Assembly (NCBI RefSeq): GCF_000416235.1
Contig: NZ_ATLO01000043.1
Span: 1 to 64,000, forward strand
Length of the DNA: 64,000 nucleotides
Direction of reading: 5' to 3'
Source of the DNA: Pseudomonas sp. CFII64
Lineage (GTDB): Bacteria > Pseudomonadota > Gammaproteobacteria > Pseudomonadales > Pseudomonadaceae
The notes beneath the pieces were generated by a model. It was not told where the DNA came from, did no database searches, and saw nothing but the letters and a program-made list of their open reading frames with translations. The translations under genes and the position numbers were made by a program. This document shows, in pieces, positions 1 to 8,685 of this stretch (position 1 is its first letter; every line of letters starts with the position of its first letter).

Positions 1-33
1 CGGCTTGGGCGAGTCCATCCAATTACGGGATAC

Positions 34-894
34 TCATCTTCCCAAATAAACTTCAATCACCCGCTCATCCGCCTGCACATCGTTCAGCGAGCCTTCGGCC
101 AGGACGCTGCCCTGATGCAAAACGGTGACGTGATCGGCGATCGAGCCGACGAAGCCCATGTCGTGTTCCACCACCATCAATGAATGCTTGCCCGCCAGAC
201 TCTTGAACAGCTCGGCGGTGAATTCGGTTTCGGCGTCGGTCATGCCCGCCACCGGTTCGTCCAGCAGCAGCAATTGCGGGTCCTGGACCAACAGCATGCC
301 GATCTCCAGAAACTGCTTCTGGCCGTGGGACAACAAACCGGCCGGACGCTGCATGGAGCTGGTCAGGCGAATGGTTTCCAGCACTTCGTCGATGCGGTCG
401 CGCTGCTCGCCATTGAGTTTCGCCCGCAGGCTGGCCCACACCGACTTGTCGGTCTTCTGCGCCAGTTCGAGGTTTTCGAACACACTTAAGGCTTCGAATA
501 CCGTGGGTTTCTGGAATTTGCGGCCAATCCCGGCCTGGGCGATCTGCACTTCGCTCATCTGCGTCAGGTCCAGGGTTTCACCGAACCACGCCTTGCCATG
601 GCTCGGGCGGGTCTTGCCGGTGATCACGTCCATCAGCGTGGTCTTGCCCGCGCCATTGGGGCCGATGATGCAGCGCAGCTCGCCGACGCTGATGTACAGA
701 TTCAGGTCATTGAGCGCCTTGAAACCGTCGAAGCTGACGCTGATGTCTTCCAGGGTCAGGATCGTGCCGTGCCGGGTGTTCAGGCCTTCGCCAGCCGCTT
801 GCCCGAGGCCGATGGCGTCGCGGCTGGTGCCGATGTCGGAATTGGGGTTGAGGATCGGTTCGAGCATGAATGCGGGCGTCGGTGTGGTTTTCAT
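34..894 (-). CDS. urtD: Urea ABC transporter ATP-binding protein UrtD
   Basis: This is one of the two cytoplasmic ATPases that drive high-affinity urea uptake. The 286-residue protein shows Walker A (GPNGAGKTT), a slightly altered signature (LSHGQKQ) and Walker B (LLLLDEPVAGM), followed by the H-loop region VVEHDMGF. The ATG at 894 overlaps the urtC stop by four bases (ATGA), so the two are translationally coupled; the open frame extends further upstream but only by reading through urtC. The N-terminal 40 or so residues before the ABC fold are longer than in many LivG-type ATPases, which is usual for UrtD. The fifth gene, urtE, is expected just left of the window; bases 1-33 do not show a recognisable start for it. 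Confidence 0.95.
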   Translation of the reverse strand: MKTTPTPAFMLEPILNPNSDIGTSRDAIGLGQAAGEGLNTRHGTILTLEDISVSFDGFKALNDLNLYISVGELRCIIGPNGAGKTTLMDVITGKTRPSHGKAWFGETLDLTQMSEVQIAQAGIGRKFQKPTVFEALSVFENLELAQKTDKSVWASLRAKLNGEQRDRIDEVLETIRLTSSMQRPAGLLSHGQKQFLEIGMLLVQDPQLLLLDEPVAGMTDAETEFTAELFKSLAGKHSLMVVEHDMGFVGSIADHVTVLHQGSVLAEGSLNDVQADERVIEVYLGR

Positions 895-1970
895 TGCTCG
901 CTCCTTTTCTTGAGCAGGCCGATCACGCCTTTGGGCAAGTACAGCGTGACGATGATGAACAGCGCGCCGAGGAAGAACAGCCAGTATTCCGGGAAGGCCA
1001 CGGTGAACCAGCTCTTCATGCCATTGACCAGACCTGCGCCCAGCAGCGGGCCGATTAATGTGCCGCGTCCGCCCAACGCCACCCAGACGGCAGCCTCGAT
1101 GGAGTTGGTCGGCGACATTTCGCTGGGGTTGATGATGCCCACTTGTGGCACATACAACGCGCCAGCCAGGCCGCACAACACGGCGCTCAAGACCCATACG
1201 AACAGCTTGAAGCCACGCGGGTCGTAGCCGCAGAACATCAGGCGGTTTTCCGCGTCACGCAGCGCGGTCAAGACTCGACCGAACTTGCTTTGCGCCAGAC
1301 GCCAGCCGACATACAGGCTCGCCACCAGCAACAGCACTGTGGCCAGGAACAACGTCGCCCGCGTGCCCTGGGAGCTGATGCTGAAGCCCAGGATGCTGCG
1401 GAAGTTGGTGAAGCCGTTGTTGCCGCCGAAGCCGGTTTCGTTGCGAAAGAACAGCAGCATGCCGGCGAAAGTCAGCGCCTGGGTCATGATCGAGAAATAC
1501 ACGCCCTTGATCCGCGAACGGAAGGCGAAGAAGCCGAACACCAGCGCCAGCAAGCCGGGCGCCAGGACCACCAGACACATGGCCCAGAGGAAATTGTCGG
1601 TGCCGGTCCAGTACCACGGCAGCTCGGTCCACGACAAAAAGGTCATGAACGCGGGCAAACCATCGCCCGCCGCTTCACGCATCAGGTACATGCCCATGGC
1701 GTAACCGCCGAGGGCGAAGAACAGGCCGTGGCCCAATGACAACAGCCCGGCATAACCCCAGACCAGATCCAGCGCCAGGGCGACGATGGCGTAGCAAAGA
1801 ATCTTGCCCACCAGCGTCAGCGTGTAGGCCGATACCTGCAAACCGTTGTCGGCGGGCAGCAGCGAAAGCAGCGGCAGCGCCAGCAGCACGGCCAGCACCA
1901 ACACGCCCACGGCGACCGTACTTTTCGTGCCGATTTTTTGTGCAGCAGTGACCATCAGTGGTTGATTCAT
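891..1970 (-). CDS. urtC: Urea ABC transporter permease UrtC
   Basis: Inner-membrane permease of the branched-chain amino acid/urea family (LivM type), 359 residues with about nine or ten hydrophobic segments. It has the family motif region around the stretch VWGYAGLLSLGHGLFFALGG, typical of UrtC. The start is the ATG at 1970, which shares one base with the urtB stop (TGATG), and its own stop overlaps the urtD start, so urtB, urtC and urtD form a tightly coupled unit. It pairs with UrtB to form the membrane channel. Nothing unusual is seen in length or motifs. Confidence 0.95.
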   Translation of the reverse strand: MNQPLMVTAAQKIGTKSTVAVGVLVLAVLLALPLLSLLPADNGLQVSAYTLTLVGKILCYAIVALALDLVWGYAGLLSLGHGLFFALGGYAMGMYLMREAAGDGLPAFMTFLSWTELPWYWTGTDNFLWAMCLVVLAPGLLALVFGFFAFRSRIKGVYFSIMTQALTFAGMLLFFRNETGFGGNNGFTNFRSILGFSISSQGTRATLFLATVLLLVASLYVGWRLAQSKFGRVLTALRDAENRLMFCGYDPRGFKLFVWVLSAVLCGLAGALYVPQVGIINPSEMSPTNSIEAAVWVALGGRGTLIGPLLGAGLVNGMKSWFTVAFPEYWLFFLGALFIIVTLYLPKGVIGLLKKRSEQ

Positions 1971-3550
1971 CAGTCGATCACCCGTCCTTTGAGCGCGAAG
2001 AGGCCTTGCGGACGTTTCTGGATAAACAGAATGATCAGCGCCAGGATCAGGATCTTGCCCAGCACGGCGCCGATTTGCGGTTCGAGAATCTTGTTGGCGA
2101 TGCCCAGCCCGAAGGCCGCCATCACGCTGCCGGCCAGTTGCCCGACACCGCCGAGCACCACCACCAGGAATGAATCGATGATGTAGCTCTGGCCCAGGTC
2201 CGGGCCGACGTTGCCGATCTGACTCAAGGCCACGCCGCCCAGCCCGGCAATGCCGGAGCCAAGCCCGAAAGCCATCATGTCGATGCGCCCGGTAGGCACG
2301 CCGCAGCAGGCGGCCATGTTGCGGTTCTGGGTCACGGCCCGCACGTTCAGGCCCAGCCGCGTCTTGTTCAGCAGCAGCCAGGTCAGCACCACCACGAACA
2401 GCGCGAAAGCGATGATCACGATGCGGTTGTACGGCAACACCAGATTGGGCAGCACTTGAATGCCGCCGGACAACCATTCCGGGTTGGCGACTTCAACGTT
2501 CTGCGCGCCGAATGCCAGGCGCACCGCCTGAATCAGCATCAGGCTGATGCCCCAGGTGGCGAGCAGGGTTTCCAGCGGCCGGCCATAAAGATGGCGAATG
2601 ACTGTGCGCTCCAGCGCCATGCCGATCACTGCTGTGACAAAAAACGCCACGGGCAACGCGATCAACGGGTAGTACTCGATGGCGCCGGGCGCGTATCGCT
2701 GGAACATCAACTGCACGACATACGTGGAATACGCACCGAGCATCAGCATTTCGCCGTGGGCCATATTGATCACGCCGAGCAGACCGAAGGTGATCGCCAG
2801 GCCCAGCGCCGCCAGCAGCAGAATCGAACCCAGCGACATGCCGCTGAAGGCCTGACCGAGAATCTCGCCGATCAGCAGTTTGCGGTTCACTTGCGCCAGA
2901 CTGGTTTGCGCCGCCATGCTCACGCTGGCGTCGGTTTCGACGCCGGGTGTCAGCAGTGTTTCAAGGCGCGTGCGCGCCAATGGATCGCCGGTTTCACCCA
3001 GCAGGCGCACGGCCGCCAGACGCACGGTCGGGCTGGAATCCACCAGTTGCAGATTGGCCAGCGCCAGCGTCAGCGCGCTGTGTACGGCGTCGTCCTGTTC
3101 GGCGGCGACTTGCTGGCTGATAAAGGCCAGTTGCGCCGGACGCGCGCTTTTTTGCAGTTGCAGTGCAGCGGCCAGGCGCAGTTTTGCATCGGCGGCCAGC
3201 AGTTGGTGACTGGCCAGCGCGGTATCGACCAGGCCGCGCAGGCGATTGTTCAGGCGCAATTTGCGCGGTTCATCAGGGGTTGCCGCATCGGCGGCGGGCG
3301 TATCGACGGCCACGTATTTGTCGCCGGTTTCAATGTAGGCACGCTTGCTGCTGTCGGCCGCGACACGGCCTTCCTGCAAGGCGCTGATCAGCTCGATGCG
3401 TTCCGGCACAGGCTTGGCGGCCCAGGCTTCGAGCAGCTCGGCTTGTTGCGTGGAACCGGCCGCGACGAAATCACCGGCATCGCTGGCGTGCGCGGCCATC
3501 GGCAGCAGCAGGGCCAGGGTGAACATCAAGCGGTAGAAAGCGTTGGGCAT
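1970..3550 (-). CDS. urtB: Urea ABC transporter permease UrtB
   Basis: Inner-membrane permease (LivH type) of the urea transporter, 526 residues from the ATG at 3550. That start is preferred over the upstream ATG at 3577 because it has an AGGA ribosome-binding site at good spacing and begins a clear signal-like segment (MPNAFYRLMFTLALLLP). Residues about 25-220 form a soluble, probably periplasmic, extension rich in Leu/Ala helices; such an extension is usual in UrtB and absent from ordinary LivH. The membrane permease domain follows (motif GVINMAHGEMLMLGAYS). About 200 bases containing a REPIN separate it from urtA, so it may be expressed less than the binding protein. Confidence 0.95.
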   Translation of the reverse strand: MPNAFYRLMFTLALLLPMAAHASDAGDFVAAGSTQQAELLEAWAAKPVPERIELISALQEGRVAADSSKRAYIETGDKYVAVDTPAADAATPDEPRKLRLNNRLRGLVDTALASHQLLAADAKLRLAAALQLQKSARPAQLAFISQQVAAEQDDAVHSALTLALANLQLVDSSPTVRLAAVRLLGETGDPLARTRLETLLTPGVETDASVSMAAQTSLAQVNRKLLIGEILGQAFSGMSLGSILLLAALGLAITFGLLGVINMAHGEMLMLGAYSTYVVQLMFQRYAPGAIEYYPLIALPVAFFVTAVIGMALERTVIRHLYGRPLETLLATWGISLMLIQAVRLAFGAQNVEVANPEWLSGGIQVLPNLVLPYNRIVIIAFALFVVVLTWLLLNKTRLGLNVRAVTQNRNMAACCGVPTGRIDMMAFGLGSGIAGLGGVALSQIGNVGPDLGQSYIIDSFLVVVLGGVGQLAGSVMAAFGLGIANKILEPQIGAVLGKILILALIILFIQKRPQGLFALKGRVID

Positions 3551-3617
3551 GTCAGGTGTCCTGAAAAGCGTCCGCATGAATTGCGCGGAAACTGTAGGCG
3601 GGACCGGAGCGGTGATC

Positions 3618-3679
3618 CGTAGGAGCGGCTTTAGCCGCGAGAGCCGCGAGAGTGCTCCCGGCTAAAGCCGGTCCTACGG
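3618..3679. repeat. REPIN between urtA and urtB
   Basis: Two inverted REP units face each other: CCGTAGGAGCGGCTTTAGCC at the left and the complement-type unit ending GGTCCTACGG at the right, about 15 bases apart. Each unit is itself an imperfect palindrome (GCGGCTTTAGCCGC and CCGGCTAAAGCCGG). It sits inside the urt operon and may form a hairpin in the mRNA that separates urtA from urtBCD expression. Confidence 0.85.
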
Positions 3680-3748
3680 ATCGCCAACAAGGCTACGCGC
3701 CCCGGGCGTTCCTACAGGGGATGTCAGGCCTAAGGCCCGACGCTTTAC

Positions 3749-5014
3749 TTAATTGCTCTTCACCGCATGATCCGGCTTCTTGTCGTTGCCAGGGATGTAC
3801 GGGCTCCATGGCTGGGCGCGGATCGGTTCCTTGGTCTGCCAGACGACGTTGAACTGACCGTCATCCTGGATTTCGCCGATCATCACTGGCTTGTGCAGGT
3901 GGTGGTTGGTCTTGTCCATGGTCAGGGTGTAGCCCGACGGCGCGGCATAAGTCTGGCCGGCCATGGCTTCGCGGACTTTATCCACATCGGTGGACTTGGC
4001 CTTCTCGACCGCTTGCGCCCACATGTGGATGCCGACGTAAGTGGCTTCCATCGGGTCGTTGGTCACAGCCTTGTCGGCGCCCGGCAGGTTTTTCTTCTTG
4101 GCGTAGGCTTTCCAGTCAGCGACGAACTTCTTGTTGACCGGGTTCTCAACGGACTGGAAGTAGTTCCAGGCGGCGAGGTTGCCGACCAATGGCTTGGTGT
4201 CGATGCCACGCAGTTCTTCTTCGCCCACCGAGAACGCCACGACCGGTACGTCAGTGGCTTTCAGGCCCTGGTTGGCCAGCTCTTTATAGAAAGGCACGTT
4301 GGAGTCGCCGTTGACCGTGGAGATCACCGCCGTCTTGCCGCCCGCCGAGAACTTCTTGATGTTGGCCACAATGGTTTGATAGTCAGCATGGCCGAACGGG
4401 GTGTAGACCTCTTCGATGTCCTTGTCCGCTACGCCTTTGGAGTGCAGGAAGGAACGCAGAATCTTGTTGGTGGTGCGCGGGTAAACGTAGTCGGTGCCCA
4501 GCAGGAAGAAACGCTTGGCGGCGCCGCCGTCATCGCTCATCAGGTATTCAACCGCAGGAATTGCCTGCTGGTTAGGCGCCGCACCGGTGTAGAACACGTT
4601 TGGCGACATTTCTTCGCCTTCGTATTGCACCGGGTAAAACAGCAGGCCGTTGAGTTCTTCGAACACCGGCAACACCGATTTGCGCGACACCGAAGTCCAG
4701 CAGCCGAACACGACGGCGACTTTGTCCTGGGTCAGCAACTGACGACCTTTTTCCGCGAACAGCGGCCAGTTGGACGCCGGATCGACGACCACTGCCTCGA
4801 GCATTTTGCCGTTGACGCCGCCCTTGGCGTTGATTTCGTCGATGGTCATCAACGCCATGTCTTTCAGTGAAGTCTCGGAGATCGCCATCGTCCCGGACAG
4901 CGAGTGCAGGATGCCGACCTTGATCGTCTCGGCGGCCTGAACGGTCCATGTCATGCCCATGGCGGCGATTGATGCGGACAGGGTGAAAGCTTTGATCAAA
5001 CTGCGACGCTTCAT
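3749..5014 (-). CDS. urtA: Urea ABC transporter substrate-binding protein UrtA
   Basis: Periplasmic urea-binding protein that delivers urea to UrtBC; 421 residues. The ATG at 5014 is chosen because it opens a signal peptide; an ATG six codons upstream (5032) is possible. The signal begins MKRRSLIKAF, whose RRSLIK resembles a Tat motif, followed by a hydrophobic stretch ending near VQAAE. The mature part has the Peripla_BP_6 fold start (IKVGILHSLSGTMA), as in the amide/urea-binding subfamily. It is the first gene of the operon, and a sigma-54 promoter candidate lies about 60 bases upstream, which fits nitrogen-limitation control by NtrC. Confidence 0.95.
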   Translation of the reverse strand: MKRRSLIKAFTLSASIAAMGMTWTVQAAETIKVGILHSLSGTMAISETSLKDMALMTIDEINAKGGVNGKMLEAVVVDPASNWPLFAEKGRQLLTQDKVAVVFGCWTSVSRKSVLPVFEELNGLLFYPVQYEGEEMSPNVFYTGAAPNQQAIPAVEYLMSDDGGAAKRFFLLGTDYVYPRTTNKILRSFLHSKGVADKDIEEVYTPFGHADYQTIVANIKKFSAGGKTAVISTVNGDSNVPFYKELANQGLKATDVPVVAFSVGEEELRGIDTKPLVGNLAAWNYFQSVENPVNKKFVADWKAYAKKKNLPGADKAVTNDPMEATYVGIHMWAQAVEKAKSTDVDKVREAMAGQTYAAPSGYTLTMDKTNHHLHKPVMIGEIQDDGQFNVVWQTKEPIRAQPWSPYIPGNDKKPDHAVKSN

Positions 5015-5075
5015 TGGGCTAGCTCCATTCACTTGGTTTTTTTAGGTGGGCGAGTCAGTTGCCTGAAAGCTTCTA

Positions 5076-5091
5076 AGCAAAGGCTATGCCC
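5076..5091 (-). promoter_or_regulatory. Candidate sigma-54 (RpoN) promoter of the urt operon
   Basis: Read on the minus strand the bases are GGGCATAGCCTTTGCT. This matches the RpoN consensus TGGCAYR-N4-TTGCW in all but its first base, with the invariant GG and GC ten bases apart. It lies 62 bases before the urtA start in the right orientation. Urea uptake genes are commonly NtrC/RpoN-dependent, so the position is biologically sensible; no NtrC site was identified with confidence. Confidence 0.6.
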
Positions 5092-5221
5092 AGCCCGCCA
5101 AGTGGAGCCAATTAGCGACCCAGAGCGGTGGGTGAACGAGTGCAGCGCACCGCGATGGCGCTTTTAAAAAGCCGTGGTGCGCCCGACGACCGGAATTGGT
5201 GCGTCGGCCGGCTGCCGATCG

Positions 5222-5323
5222 GTAGGAGGGGACTTGTCCCCGAATGCGATTGGCCGGGCAACAAGGAAACTCAGCTGTTTACGTTGCCTGTGCTGACCGC
5301 TTCGGGGACAAGTCCCCTCCTAC
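5222..5323. repeat. REPIN of the GGGGACTTGTCCCC type
   Basis: The left arm GTAGGAGGGGACTTGTCCCC and the right arm GGGGACAAGTCCCCTCCTAC are exact complements about 56 bases apart. This is a different REP sequence class from the GCGGCTTTAGCCGC elements elsewhere in the window. It fills most of the space between urtA's upstream region and the 3' end of the PepSY gene. The rest of this 320-base gap holds the sigma-54 candidate and no gene. Confidence 0.85.
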
Positions 5324-5338
5324 AGGATTTGCACCGGC

Positions 5339-6739
5339 TCAGGCCGGCACGGATTCCTTGCCAAACCGCGCCAACACCAGCCGATCCAGCAGATAGACCA
5401 CCACCAGCGAAACGCCCACCAGCGGGAAGGCCACGGCCAGGACGAACATGATGACCATGGCCGACTTCCAGCGCGGCAAGTCGTGGCGCAGCGGCGGGAC
5501 GCCCAATTTGCCCTGGGGACGACGTTTCCACCAGATCACCAGACCGCTGACCGACCCCAGCAAAATCATCAGGCACACCAGCAGGATCAACATCTGGTTG
5601 ATCCAGCCGAAAAACTTGCCTTCATGCAGCATCACGCCCAGCTCGGTGGCTTTGGAGACAGTGCTGTAATCGGCCCAGCGCACGTCGGCGAGCACCTTGC
5701 CGCTGTATTGATCGATATGCAGCGTCGCGTCATTGCGCGGGTCGTCGGCGAATACCGAAACGGTGAACACGCCATCGGCGGTTTTCGGTTGCGTGATGCT
5801 GTAACCCGGCTCGATGCCGCGCTCGGTGGCGATATCCACCACCTGCTGCAGCGACACATTCGGCGCGGCGGGCCCGGCGGACATGCCCGCGTGGTTCATG
5901 TGTTCGGCATGCTCGCCGGTCGGCATGGGCATCGACTGGGGCATCGGCGTGTTTTCCAGTGCCCAGGGCACGGTCTGTCCGCTGGCGGTATTGAGTTCGC
6001 CCGCCTGTTTGTCGGACTTGGGCACGTCATTCCACATCGCCGCCGGAAAGGTGTTCCACAAATCGGCGTACTGCTTGCCCCACATGCCGGTCCAGGTCAT
6101 GCCGCTGATCAGCATGAACAGCAAAAACGCCGAGCCCCAGAAACCCGTCACGGCGTGCAGGTCACGCCACATCACTCGACCGCGCTTGCTCAGGCGCGGC
6201 CACAGCACGCCAGCCCCGGAACTGCCGCGCGGCCACCACAGATAAAGCCCGGACACCACCAGCATGATCCCCCAGCCAGCCGCCAGTTCGACCAGCCGGT
6301 CGCCAATCGTGCCGATCATCAGTTCGCCATGCAGCGCGCGGGCGATGGCTTGCAGGTTGTCCTTGGCATCCTGAGTGCCAAGGATTTCGCCGCCGTAGGG
6401 GTTGATGAACACGTTCACTTCACGACCTGCCTGCTGAACGACAAATTGCGCACTGCCCTGGGCACTCAACGGCGGCAGGTATTTGCTGATTTTCGCCTGT
6501 GGGAAATCGCTCAGGACGCGCTGCTGCAACTGGTCGGCGCTGAGTTGATGATGGCTCGGCGTGACGTTCAGCAAGTCGCTGTACATCAGGTTGTCCAGCT
6601 GCGGCTTGAACAGGTAGATGATGCCGGTCAGCGACAGCAGGATCATGAACGGCGCGACGAACAAACCGGCATAGAAATGCCAGCGCCAGGCGAGGTTATA
6701 AAAAGACACATTCGGTTTGGAGGCAGTCTGTATGGACAT
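5339..6739 (-). CDS. PepSY-associated TM domain membrane protein
   Basis: A 466-residue inner-membrane protein of the PepSY_TM family. An N-terminal segment (about residues 15-50, WRWHFYAGLFVAPFMILLSL) matches the family's first membrane helix, and further helices lie near residues 145-170, 195-215, 380-405 and 425-450, with two periplasmic PepSY-like regions between them. The loop near residue 275 is rich in His and Met (MPQSMPMPTGEHAEHMNHAGM), suggesting metal binding. Family members are often linked to iron- or copper-receptor genes and proposed to reduce or handle metal. Here it follows a PCu(A)C chaperone and a DUF2946 protein, so a copper role is the best inference. The substrate is not shown by the sequence. 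Confidence 0.85.
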   Translation of the reverse strand: MSIQTASKPNVSFYNLAWRWHFYAGLFVAPFMILLSLTGIIYLFKPQLDNLMYSDLLNVTPSHHQLSADQLQQRVLSDFPQAKISKYLPPLSAQGSAQFVVQQAGREVNVFINPYGGEILGTQDAKDNLQAIARALHGELMIGTIGDRLVELAAGWGIMLVVSGLYLWWPRGSSGAGVLWPRLSKRGRVMWRDLHAVTGFWGSAFLLFMLISGMTWTGMWGKQYADLWNTFPAAMWNDVPKSDKQAGELNTASGQTVPWALENTPMPQSMPMPTGEHAEHMNHAGMSAGPAAPNVSLQQVVDIATERGIEPGYSITQPKTADGVFTVSVFADDPRNDATLHIDQYSGKVLADVRWADYSTVSKATELGVMLHEGKFFGWINQMLILLVCLMILLGSVSGLVIWWKRRPQGKLGVPPLRHDLPRWKSAMVIMFVLAVAFPLVGVSLVVVYLLDRLVLARFGKESVPA

Positions 6740-6835
6740 TTTGCAGCGCTCTTGTCAGGCACAACACACGACCCAACCCGCCCAGAACCAGCATGAGTGT
6801 TCATGCGCCTGAGCGGGTGCGTAATCGAATAGGAT

Positions 6836-7270
6836 TTATCGCGTGACGAAGAGCGGCGGGGCGCGGCTGCGGGCGTTGGGGAAGATGCTGCGCTGGGCGT
6901 GGCCCGATTGAATGGACGCGTGGTAAAAGTCAGCCGGATTGGGCGGCGCCAGGGCCGTGACTGCGAGCGCGCTGGTGATCGCCGGGCAGCTGAACAACAA
7001 GGTGCAGTAGCCGCATTTGGCCCACAGCACATGATCGACACTGGCTTGTTCAGCTGTGGGATCGGCTTGATGGTGAGCCCCGTGCTCGGCCGGCATGTCC
7101 ATGGACGCCGGCATCGACATGCTCATGCCCGCGTGCTGATCCATCGGCACCGCTTGGGAAACCAGCGGGCCGATGAAGATCATCAGCATGGCAAACAGAC
7201 TCAGCCAGGCGCCCCGGGATTTCCGAGGCTGCAAGGTGACGCTGTTGCGAAGCGGGCACGGGTGGCTCAA
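6836..7270 (-). CDS. DUF2946 domain protein (His/Met-rich, copper-cluster type)
   Basis: A 144-residue protein with a hydrophobic segment near residues 22-40 (LSLFAMLMIFIGPLV) followed by a Met/His-rich stretch (MDQHAGMSMSMPASMDMP, then EHGAHHQ) and the cysteines of WAKCGYCTLLFSC, all features of DUF2946. A second hydrophobic segment follows the cysteines. The function is not known; the family commonly sits beside TonB-dependent copper receptors. No ATG is available upstream of the hydrophobic segment: the only candidates are TTG at 7270 or TTG at 7234, so the start is uncertain. It lies 12 bases after the PCu(A)C gene and is probably co-transcribed. Confidence 0.75.
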   Translation of the reverse strand: MSHPCPLRNSVTLQPRKSRGAWLSLFAMLMIFIGPLVSQAVPMDQHAGMSMSMPASMDMPAEHGAHHQADPTAEQASVDHVLWAKCGYCTLLFSCPAITSALAVTALAPPNPADFYHASIQSGHAQRSIFPNARSRAPPLFVTR

Positions 7271-7282
7271 ATCAGATAGGCA

Positions 7283-7771
7283 TCAATGGTTATGCGTTGC
7301 AGGTGTTGGCGCTTGTTTGAGCACCGCGACTTCGACAGTCACGTCGCCGGATTTTTCGAAGTGTAGTGTCAGCGGAAAGTGCGCGCCGTCGGTGAGCTTC
7401 GATTTGTCCTTCAGGTCCAGCAGCATGACGTGATAACCCATGGGCGCGAAAGTCGCATCGCCACCGGCGGGAATCTCGACGAGCTGGACTTGCTGCATTT
7501 TCATCAGGCCGTTGGCATGCACGTGCTCGTGAAGCTGCGCGGTGGCGGCAATCGGCGTGTCGACGCTGAGCAAACGATCAGGCTGCTGGCCGCCATTGTG
7601 GATGACGAAATAAGCGGCCACGGTTGGCGCATTGGGCGGCAGTTCCATGGACCACGGCTGGGAAATTCTCAACTCGCCTGCCTTGCTTTCATCGGCATTG
7701 GCGAAGCTGGCGGGCAGCAGGCTCAGCAGTGCTGCCAGGCAAGCGATCCAGATCGTCCGTGGTTGAGACAT
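7283..7771 (-). CDS. Periplasmic copper chaperone PCu(A)C family protein
   Basis: A 162-residue exported protein with a signal peptide of about 26 residues ending SFANA. It carries the PCu(A)C copper-binding pattern: His and Met in LHEHVHANGLMKMQQV, then a His and Met about twenty residues on in GYHVMLLDLK. A His-rich C-terminal tail (THNH) adds possible ligands. Family members bind Cu(I) in the periplasm and deliver it to cytochrome oxidase assembly or buffer it. It is the first gene of a three-gene leftward unit with the DUF2946 and PepSY genes; a TonB-dependent receptor, often found in such clusters, is absent here. Confidence 0.9.
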   Translation of the reverse strand: MSQPRTIWIACLAALLSLLPASFANADESKAGELRISQPWSMELPPNAPTVAAYFVIHNGGQQPDRLLSVDTPIAATAQLHEHVHANGLMKMQQVQLVEIPAGGDATFAPMGYHVMLLDLKDKSKLTDGAHFPLTLHFEKSGDVTVEVAVLKQAPTPATHNH

Positions 7772-7875
7772 GGTGGGTTCCGTTCCTGTAGGGAGTGAGT
7801 GCGGCTATTTAGCCTCATTGGCCTGCAGATGTAAAAAGCCCAAAGCGCGGCGCGCTGTCGCATGGCACGGTCTTG

Positions 7876-7932
7876 CCGTAGGACCGGCTTCAGCCGGGAG
7901 CGCATTCCTCGCGGCTGAAGCCGCTCCTACGG
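7876..7932. repeat. REPIN overlapping the cobK stop codon
   Basis: The inverted REP units CCGTAGGACCGGCTTCAGCC and GGCTGAAGCCGCTCCTACGG are separated by about 15 bases. The right unit runs into the 3' end of cobK, and the TAG stop of cobK (7929-7927 on the minus strand) is the TAG of the REP's CGTAGGAGC. Confidence 0.85.
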
Positions 7933-8685
7933 GCGGGTCGAAATGCTGGCGGTTTGCCCCTCATCAAGAGCGTTCAGCAACGCCTCCACCGACCCAAACT
8001 CCCGATCCACCTCCGGCAACTGTGGCCGCTTCAATATCACTACCGGCACCTTCAACTCCCGCGCCACTTCAAGCTTGGCTTCGGTGGCGCTGCCGCCACT
8101 GTTCTTGCTGATCAGCACGTCGATACTGCGTTGCATGAAAAGAGCACGCTCGTCATCCAGCAGAAACGGCCCGCGCGCGCCGAGCACTTCGCAGCGCGGG
8201 TGGTCAGGCAAGTCGCGCAAGGTGTTTTCCAGCGCGCGCAGGGTCCAGAACTGGTGTGCCGGGATTTCATCCAGATGCTGCAACGGCTCGCGACCCAGGG
8301 TAAATAAAGGTCGATGAAAGGGTGCCAGCGCCCGAATCAATCCGGCCCAGTCGCTGACTTCGCGCCAGTCATCGTCCGGCCCGGCTTGCCACGCAGGTCG
8401 GCGCAGGGCCCAACAAGGGATGCCGCTCAGTTGTGCGGCCTTGGCGGCGTTATGACTGATTTGCGCGGCGTAGGGGTGGGTCGCATCCAGCAACAGATCA
8501 ATGCTCTGGTCGGCTATGAAGCGCGCCAGACCTTCAGCCCCGCCATAACCGCCGACGCGCACCTCGCAGGTCAGGTCGGTCGGCACTCGGCCGACACCCG
8601 CCAGGCTGTAAATGTGTTGCGGCCCCAGCGTGCGGGCAATCGTCATGGCATCGGCAACGCCGCCAAGCAATAACAAACGTTGCAT
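7927..8685 (-). CDS. cobK: Precorrin-6A reductase CobK
   Basis: NADPH-dependent reductase converting precorrin-6A to dihydroprecorrin-6 in aerobic cobalamin synthesis; 252 residues. The N-terminal dinucleotide-binding start ([17 protein letters not shown]) and the motifs LLDATHPYAAQIS and ISKNSGGSATEAK are characteristic of CobK/CbiJ. The ATG at 8685 shares one base with the cbiD stop (TAATG). The stop codon lies inside a REP element, so the last codons before it may have been changed by that insertion. It is the last gene of the leftward cobL-cbiD-cobK unit. Confidence 0.93.
   Translation of the reverse strand: MQRLLLLGGVADAMTIARTLGPQHIYSLAGVGRVPTDLTCEVRVGGYGGAEGLARFIADQSIDLLLDATHPYAAQISHNAAKAAQLSGIPCWALRRPAWQAGPDDDWREVSDWAGLIRALAPFHRPLFTLGREPLQHLDEIPAHQFWTLRALENTLRDLPDHPRCEVLGARGPFLLDDERALFMQRSIDVLISKNSGGSATEAKLEVARELKVPVVILKRPQLPEVDREFGSVEALLNALDEGQTASISTRP

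Noticed and set aside
1-33. Start of urtE at the left edge
   Set aside because: The bases give no frame matching the known UrtE N-terminus; the gene presumably begins beyond the window.
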